Source: a virus | Virus record (IMG/VR): IMGVR_UViG_3300043410_000492 | Location: 1 to 20,137 of that record | Reading direction: 5' to 3' (one strand) | DNA length: 20,137 nt | Shown here: positions 15,851 to 20,137 of the stretch, piece after piece | Layout: each line of letters starts with the position of its first letter | How positions within the stretch are numbered: position 1 is the first letter of the stretch | Notes under the pieces: generated by a model | Told to the model about the DNA's origin: nothing | Seen by the model: the letters and a program-made list of their open reading frames with translations, nothing else | Database searches by the model: none | Translations under genes and position numbers: made by a program

Positions 15851-16951
15851 TTATAATTTAGTTATTTGTATATATCCACTACCACTATTGAAAGAATTCA
15901 AATTTGTAATCGAACTTCCGCTAAATGTAGATAATCCATCATAGTTTCCGTTTGATGTAGATATTGTATTTGCTAAACTAATAATGTATGATGAACCACC
16001 ACCGGCTCCATCGGATGCAGGCTGTGAATTTCCCCATGTACCAGCTCCTCCGGCATATCCACCACCACCGCCGCCGGCAATTGGGCCACCTCCACCACCG
16101 CCACCAAAACCACCTGCAGTTGCACTATTCGGTGTATATGTTGTAGATGCACCACCACCTACCGCACCACTAACAAATGCCATACCACCGCCACCTGTTT
16201 GAGCCGCAGGAGTTGGTGCGGTTGCTGCGATTGTATTATTTCCTGGAAATCCATTTCCTAAAAATCCACCTCCACCACCTCCATCATATACGTTTGTAGA
16301 TGTAACGGATGCAGTATTGATATGTGAACGTCCACCTAAACTTCCAGTTCCACCAGGTGCATTATTTTTTGATAAAGAACCCGTTGTTGCAGTAGAACCA
16401 TTTCCACTTAATGAACCACTTTTTAATATACCGGCCATTCCCATACTATCACCACTATATGCACCATATCCACCTGCACCACCTGCTACTAAATATGGAG
16501 TGTTTGAACCTGAAAGAACAAAGAATGAACCTCCGCCTCCCCCCAATCCAATGTAAGCTAAACCAGATAAACCAGTATTTAAACTTTTTTGTCCAACCAC
16601 CATTACAAATTTTTGTCCTTGCGTTAGTGGAACTCTTGCTTTTACAATTGCACCTTTTGAACCTGATACTGCTGCAGGATATGTTGTATTACCTGTTGCT
16701 GCACCTGCAATTTCAATTTCATATGTTGCAGTTTGTGGAACTGTCCAAATTTGATAACCTTGATATGAACCGGTTGTAAAAAATGTTGGATTTGAAAAAT
16801 AACTTCCAGATGAAGAACCGGTATATGCTGCCAACAATGTAGTTCCCAATGGACCTGTTGAACCACTTATCCCTGCCGTTGTAAATCTAAAAGATGTAAA
16901 CGGATACAAATAGTTACTTACTGTTATTCCATTTGTGAAAGTTATGGCCAT
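15851..16951 (-). CDS. Glycine-rich adhesin (possible receptor-binding tip)
   Basis: The 366-residue protein has an N-terminal part ending in a beta-sandwich-like stretch (IWTVPQTATYEIEIAG, residues about 68-83, then ARVPLTQGQKFVMVVGQ). A long glycine-rich domain (about 135-325) contains many G4-G7 tracts, including GGFGGGGGGGPIAGGGGGG and GAGGGSSYI. It closes with GYIQITKL. The layout resembles glycine-rich domains of phage adhesins (as in T-even gp38) and of ALK/LTK-type glycine-rich proteins, where glycine helices pack into a rigid core and the loops between them bind the receptor. It starts 3 bases after the C1q-fibre stop, so it may act with that fibre, as gp38 does with a long tail fibre. 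No signal peptide is seen. Family placement is by pattern only. Confidence 0.7.
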   Translation of the reverse strand: MAITFTNGITVSNYLYPFTSFRFTTAGISGSTGPLGTTLLAAYTGSSSGSYFSNPTFFTTGSYQGYQIWTVPQTATYEIEIAGAATGNTTYPAAVSGSKGAIVKARVPLTQGQKFVMVVGQKSLNTGLSGLAYIGLGGGGGSFFVLSGSNTPYLVAGGAGGYGAYSGDSMGMAGILKSGSLSGNGSTATTGSLSKNNAPGGTGSLGGRSHINTASVTSTNVYDGGGGGGFLGNGFPGNNTIAATAPTPAAQTGGGGMAFVSGAVGGGASTTYTPNSATAGGFGGGGGGGPIAGGGGGGYAGGAGTWGNSQPASDGAGGGSSYIISLANTISTSNGNYDGLSTFSGSSITNLNSFNSGSGYIQITKL

Positions 16952-16954
16952 ATC

Positions 16955-19270
16955 TTATCCTATGTATGCTACTGAAAAATTATCGTTTTCATCAAATGAA
17001 GCAGTTCCCACCGTTACTAGTGCTTTAAGTGTATCTCCTACTGCTAATTTAGAAATAGTAGAACCTCCCATATGGTTTGCAGTTGTATTTGCTGCCCATT
17101 CTACCATTACTTGTGCGATTCCAGTACCAAGACCAGTATAGTTTTTGTACACTATCACCTGAACAGATTGAGCACTACTATTTGAATTTGTTCTACATAC
17201 AAAATTAACCTGATATAATCCTGCAATTGGTGCAGTAAATGTACCAGTTGTATTATCCCAACCTCCTTGATTATAATCAACAATAGTCATACTACCCGAT
17301 AATGTAGTTATTGCAGCAGTTGCACCACCCGCCCCCTTTACTCTAAATGCAGGTCTATTTGGCATTGTGATTGAACCACTACTAATATTAATTGAACCTG
17401 TAAATATAGTAGAACCACTAACTAACAATGAACCACTAATTTCCACCAATCCATTATTTTGAACATACATATTACTTCCACTTGTCAAATAAAGTGATGA
17501 AGTGTTTGCAGTAATTGTAGAACCAACAAATGAACCCGTTGTTACAATTAACGAACCCGTAATTGTTTGTGTTCCGTTGAATGAGTTTGAACCAGTTGTT
17601 ACTGCCTGTGCAGATGCAGTAAATGAGTTAAATGATGAAGTTGTTGTATAACTTCCACTTACAAATCCAAATGCAGTTATTTGTGCAGAACCACTAATAG
17701 TTCCTGCAGGTGTTGTTCCACTTACCACACTACCACTTAAAGTATAACGAGTATCGTATGATGCGGTAAGTTGCGAAGAACCTGAAATAATGCCTGTTGG
17801 TAATTGAGTGGAACTACTGTATATTCCACTTCCACCTAATACTTGTAAAGATGAACTAATTGCACCATTTAGATTCGTTAAAAATGAACCCGTTTCACTT
17901 TCTGTAATCCAACTTCCACTAACCGATTCTATTGCATTCAATCTACTAACTAAACTAGCCGTTGAAATACTTGCAGTATATGTATTCAAATTAGTAATTG
18001 AAGTTACTAAACTTGCCGTAGATTGTGAAGCAGTATATGTATTCAAATTAGTAATTGAAGTTACTAAACTAGCGGTTGAAATACTCGCAGTAAATGTATT
18101 CAATTGTGTTAATTGCGAAGAACCACTAATTAAACCGGAAGGTAATTGAGCAGATGAACTATAAACTCCACTATTTCCTAATATTTGCGATGATGAACTA
18201 ATTGCTCCACTTAATGATGTTAAATAAGAACCAGTTAATCCACCTAATGTATTCCATTTTGTATCGTTTGATGCCGTATATGAATTTAAAGATGTAATAT
18301 CGGTATGCGATGAACTTATAAATCCATATGCACTTATTTGTGCAGATGAACTTATTATGTTATTTGGTAAAGGTTGAACTGAACCACTTAAAGTATATCT
18401 TACATCAAATGAGGAAGTCAATTGCGAAGAACTACTTATTGCACCATTTAAACTTGTCAAAAATGAACCCGTTTCGTTTTCAGTAATCCAACTACCACTT
18501 ACACTTTCAATTGCGTTTAATCTATTTACCAATGATGATGTGGATTGTGATGCGGTATATGTGTTTAAGTTTGTAATTGATGTTACTAAACTTGCAGTTG
18601 AAATACTTGCAGTATAAGAATTGAATGAAGTTGTTGTTACTAAATTAGCAGATGAAGATATGATACCTCTACCAATTGTTTCATATGATGCTGTTGCTGA
18701 ATTTAAATTATTTATTGATATTACTAAACTTGCAGTTGAAATACTTGCAGTAAAATTATTTAATGAAGTTAAATCCGTAGATTGTGAAACCAATCCAGTC
18801 GGTTTTCCACTAATATTATCCCAAGTAGTTTGAGTAATAGAACCACTAACTACATATCTACTATCATATGAAGATGTTAATTGCGAAGAACCACTAATCA
18901 ATCCATTAAAAGATTGTTCGTTGGTTGCTGCATTTATTCTAGTATGAACCGATGCTGAAAATGAATCAAAAGAAGATGTAAAGGAATTTAAAGATGTTAA
19001 ATCAGATGAAGATGTTGTAAACCCTAATGCACTAATTTGTGCAGATGAACTTATCACATTTCTACCTTTTGCTTCAAATGAAGATGTTACAGATTCTAAA
19101 GATGATAATCTACTTCTATCCAATATATTAACTCGAGAAGTAACCGCATCGGCAAGAACATCCAATTCTATTTTATAGGTTGTCCCATTATCCACTCCAA
19201 CTACAACAGTATCCAATGATGCTGATGCTAGCGTTGTTAATTCCGATATTTTTTTTCTTACGTTTGTCAT
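16955..19270 (-). CDS. Tail fibre with C-terminal C1q/TNF-like head
   Basis: A 771-residue fibre. The N-terminus (VRKKISELTTLASASLDTVV, then DNGTTYKIELDVL) is a common phage fibre start but differs from the RRG-type start of the other fibres. Residues about 45-560 form a shaft of LNSFTAS, SGSSQL, ISSSAQIS and GSWITE.ETGSFL phrases, including a 19-residue tandem repeat. Residues 639-771 look like a trimeric C1q/TNF jelly-roll: RPAFRVKG start, YNQGGWDNTTGTFTAPIAGL, Y.V.F strands, and FSVAYIG as the last strand. Such heads both trimerise the shaft and bind ligands, so this is probably a receptor-binding fibre. It begins one base after the previous stop (TAA-A-ATG), which suggests coupled translation. 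It has no S74 chaperone. Confidence 0.85.
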   Translation of the reverse strand: MTNVRKKISELTTLASASLDTVVVGVDNGTTYKIELDVLADAVTSRVNILDRSRLSSLESVTSSFEAKGRNVISSSAQISALGFTTSSSDLTSLNSFTSSFDSFSASVHTRINAATNEQSFNGLISGSSQLTSSYDSRYVVSGSITQTTWDNISGKPTGLVSQSTDLTSLNNFTASISTASLVISINNLNSATASYETIGRGIISSSANLVTTTSFNSYTASISTASLVTSITNLNTYTASQSTSSLVNRLNAIESVSGSWITENETGSFLTSLNGAISSSSQLTSSFDVRYTLSGSVQPLPNNIISSSAQISAYGFISSSHTDITSLNSYTASNDTKWNTLGGLTGSYLTSLSGAISSSSQILGNSGVYSSSAQLPSGLISGSSQLTQLNTFTASISTASLVTSITNLNTYTASQSTASLVTSITNLNTYTASISTASLVSRLNAIESVSGSWITESETGSFLTNLNGAISSSLQVLGGSGIYSSSTQLPTGIISGSSQLTASYDTRYTLSGSVVSGTTPAGTISGSAQITAFGFVSGSYTTTSSFNSFTASAQAVTTGSNSFNGTQTITGSLIVTTGSFVGSTITANTSSLYLTSGSNMYVQNNGLVEISGSLLVSGSTIFTGSINISSGSITMPNRPAFRVKGAGGATAAITTLSGSMTIVDYNQGGWDNTTGTFTAPIAGLYQVNFVCRTNSNSSAQSVQVIVYKNYTGLGTGIAQVMVEWAANTTANHMGGSTISKLAVGDTLKALVTVGTASFDENDNFSVAYIG
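17951..18105 (-). repeat. 57-bp in-frame tandem repeat in the C1q fibre shaft
   Basis: Units start at 17951, 18008 and 18065 (the third is partial) and encode 19-residue repeats of the form SITNLNTYTAS.STASLVT. The first two units are nearly identical over 57 bases. Diverged relatives lie near 18570-18620 and 18715-18765. Confidence 0.8.
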
Positions 19271-19271
19271 T

Positions 19272-19823
19272 TTATATAATTAAATCTAAATCATTTTCAG
19301 TTGATAAAATAATGTCATCTTCCAACGTAACCGGTACATCTATTAATTTACCTATAACATAAATATCATCCAATATTGTATTGTCAAAATCAATATATTC
19401 ACCACCAAGTGTAATCACAACATTATTTCCAATATCATTAATTGTAAAATCCCCAGGAATATGCAATCCATATACCATTATTTCAAAATTGTCAGCAGAT
19501 GCACCTTCCGTACCATAATCGGTATGGGTATTATACAATGTTATAGTATTTGCAGAATTATCAAATGCATCTGCTTTTCTTTTAACGTATCTAGCACTAT
19601 GAATTAAAATTTCATTATGAAAATCCGAAATAGTATTTTTATTATTTATTAATTTTGTTGGATTTGGATTTGATTTTGTATTTGAATTAAATTTGGCTTC
19701 AGTTGGTATTTCTATATTCAATAGACTGCCAGTTAAATACAAATCATCATTTAAATTATTTGTATTTATTTTTGGTATAACTCTATTGAGTTTTTTTGCA
19801 TTAGAATTGAACTGTTTAAGCAT
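19272..19823 (-). CDS. Small tail or baseplate-associated protein, function unknown
   Basis: A 183-residue protein. The N-terminal third is Asn/Lys-rich and looks disordered (NSNTKSNPNPTKLINNKN). The C-terminal half is a compact beta-type region: FEIMVYGLHIPGDFTIND, then NVVITLGGEYIDFDN, DDIYVIGKLIDVPV and an acidic end. Similar phrases occur in phage baseplate/tail accessory proteins, but I cannot name a family. Its ATG overlaps the upstream gene by 8 bases and its stop is one base before the C1q-fibre ATG, so the three genes are translationally linked. A role in attaching the fibre to the tail is inferred from this arrangement. Confidence 0.7.
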   Translation of the reverse strand: MLKQFNSNAKKLNRVIPKINTNNLNDDLYLTGSLLNIEIPTEAKFNSNTKSNPNPTKLINNKNTISDFHNEILIHSARYVKRKADAFDNSANTITLYNTHTDYGTEGASADNFEIMVYGLHIPGDFTINDIGNNVVITLGGEYIDFDNTILDDIYVIGKLIDVPVTLEDDIILSTENDLDLII

Positions 19824-20137
19824 ATTGTTCGATATCGCCTTTTATTTCTATGTAATCATCTGAATCTAAATCATATTCAAAATTAGATTTTATAAATTTT
19901 ATCAATAATCCATTTGAACCACTTTCTATTACAAAATCCCTATTGCCAATTGATAATGAATTTATGTAAACTGATATTCTATCCTGCGTAGTTCTTAGTT
20001 CTATTTCTCTTAGTATTGATACAAATTTCCAACCAATTGCTTCATAAATCCAATATGTTGTATTAGACAAATCATATGGAGTTAATACCGCATGACCAGG
20101 CTTTCTACTGATTTTTTGAGTTATATCTAATAAACTT
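19816..20137 (-). CDS. Phage structural protein, partial (5' end outside the window)
   Basis: The frame is open from the stop at 19816 to the window edge (106 codons), continuing upstream of a TTG at 20070 that could be mistaken for a start. The codons before it read smoothly (SLLDITQKISRKPGHAVLTP, then YDLSNTTYWIYEAIGWKF), so the true start lies beyond base 20137. The visible part is mixed alpha/beta, with ISVYINSLSIGNRDFVIESG and a final acidic stretch (DLDSDDYIEIKGDIEQYA). I do not recognise the family. It overlaps the 183-residue gene by 8 bases and leads into the fibre cluster, so a baseplate or fibre-attachment role is plausible but unproven. Confidence 0.7.
   Translation of the reverse strand, partial: SLLDITQKISRKPGHAVLTPYDLSNTTYWIYEAIGWKFVSILREIELRTTQDRISVYINSLSIGNRDFVIESGSNGLLIKFIKSNFEYDLDSDDYIEIKGDIEQYA

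Noticed and set aside
20068-20070. TTG at 20070 as the start of the 84-residue protein
   Set aside because: The frame stays open and protein-like to the window edge, so the gene is partial and the TTG is an internal leucine codon.

Overview
This is an AT-rich stretch (about one third G+C by eye) of a tailed dsDNA phage with a contractile tail, i.e. a myovirus with T4-type tail proteins. Every gene I can support lies on the minus strand, so transcription runs from high to low coordinates. Open frames on the plus strand are antisense shadows of repetitive fibre genes. The host cannot be read directly. Most start codons are preceded by A-rich leaders without a clear Shine-Dalgarno sequence, which fits a Bacteroidota host but does not prove one. 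No integrase, transposase, RNA gene or host gene is visible. No gene-free stretch exceeds 300 bases; the longest gap is 780-952.

In transcription order, the right end holds two small structural genes. One runs off the window edge (19816-20137) and overlaps the start of the next (19272-19823). They are followed by a run of adhesion genes: a fibre ending in a C1q-like head (16955-19270), a glycine-rich adhesin (15851-16951), a 91-residue mini-fibre (15562-15837) and a 614-residue fibre (13635-15479). A hairpin terminator at 13580-13608 closes this group. A second group starts with a short fibre/adaptor (13031-13549). Two very long fibres follow (10077-13001 and 6547-10026), each ending in an endosialidase-type (S74) self-cleaving chaperone. 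Next come a GT4-like glycosyltransferase (5544-6542) and a lectin-like protein with an intein-like Hint domain in its middle (3796-5532). The tail sheath (1491-3725) and tail tube (953-1441) complete the unit, closed by a terminator at 892-924. A separate gene follows, cut by the left edge (1-779), with a zinc-ribbon start at its far end.

The window is therefore a host-recognition and tail module. At least four proteins (614, 172, 974 and 1159 residues) begin with related short attachment-like N-termini and then diverge, and the long fibres share cassettes built from a small vocabulary (SGSSQ, SGSLI.SAS, LN.(F/Y)TAS). Several DNA-level tandem repeats (84, 63 and 57 bp, all in frame) suggest that fibre length and sequence change by duplication and recombination. 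Two post-translational steps are predicted from sequence: self-removal of the S74 chaperones, and self-cleavage by the Hint domain. A third, glycosylation of the Ser/Thr-rich fibres, is suggested only by the position of the glycosyltransferase. The most unusual items are the Hint-lectin protein, the embedded glycosyltransferase, the near-identical 84-bp repeats, and a recurrent GATATTTATA motif at gene junctions.
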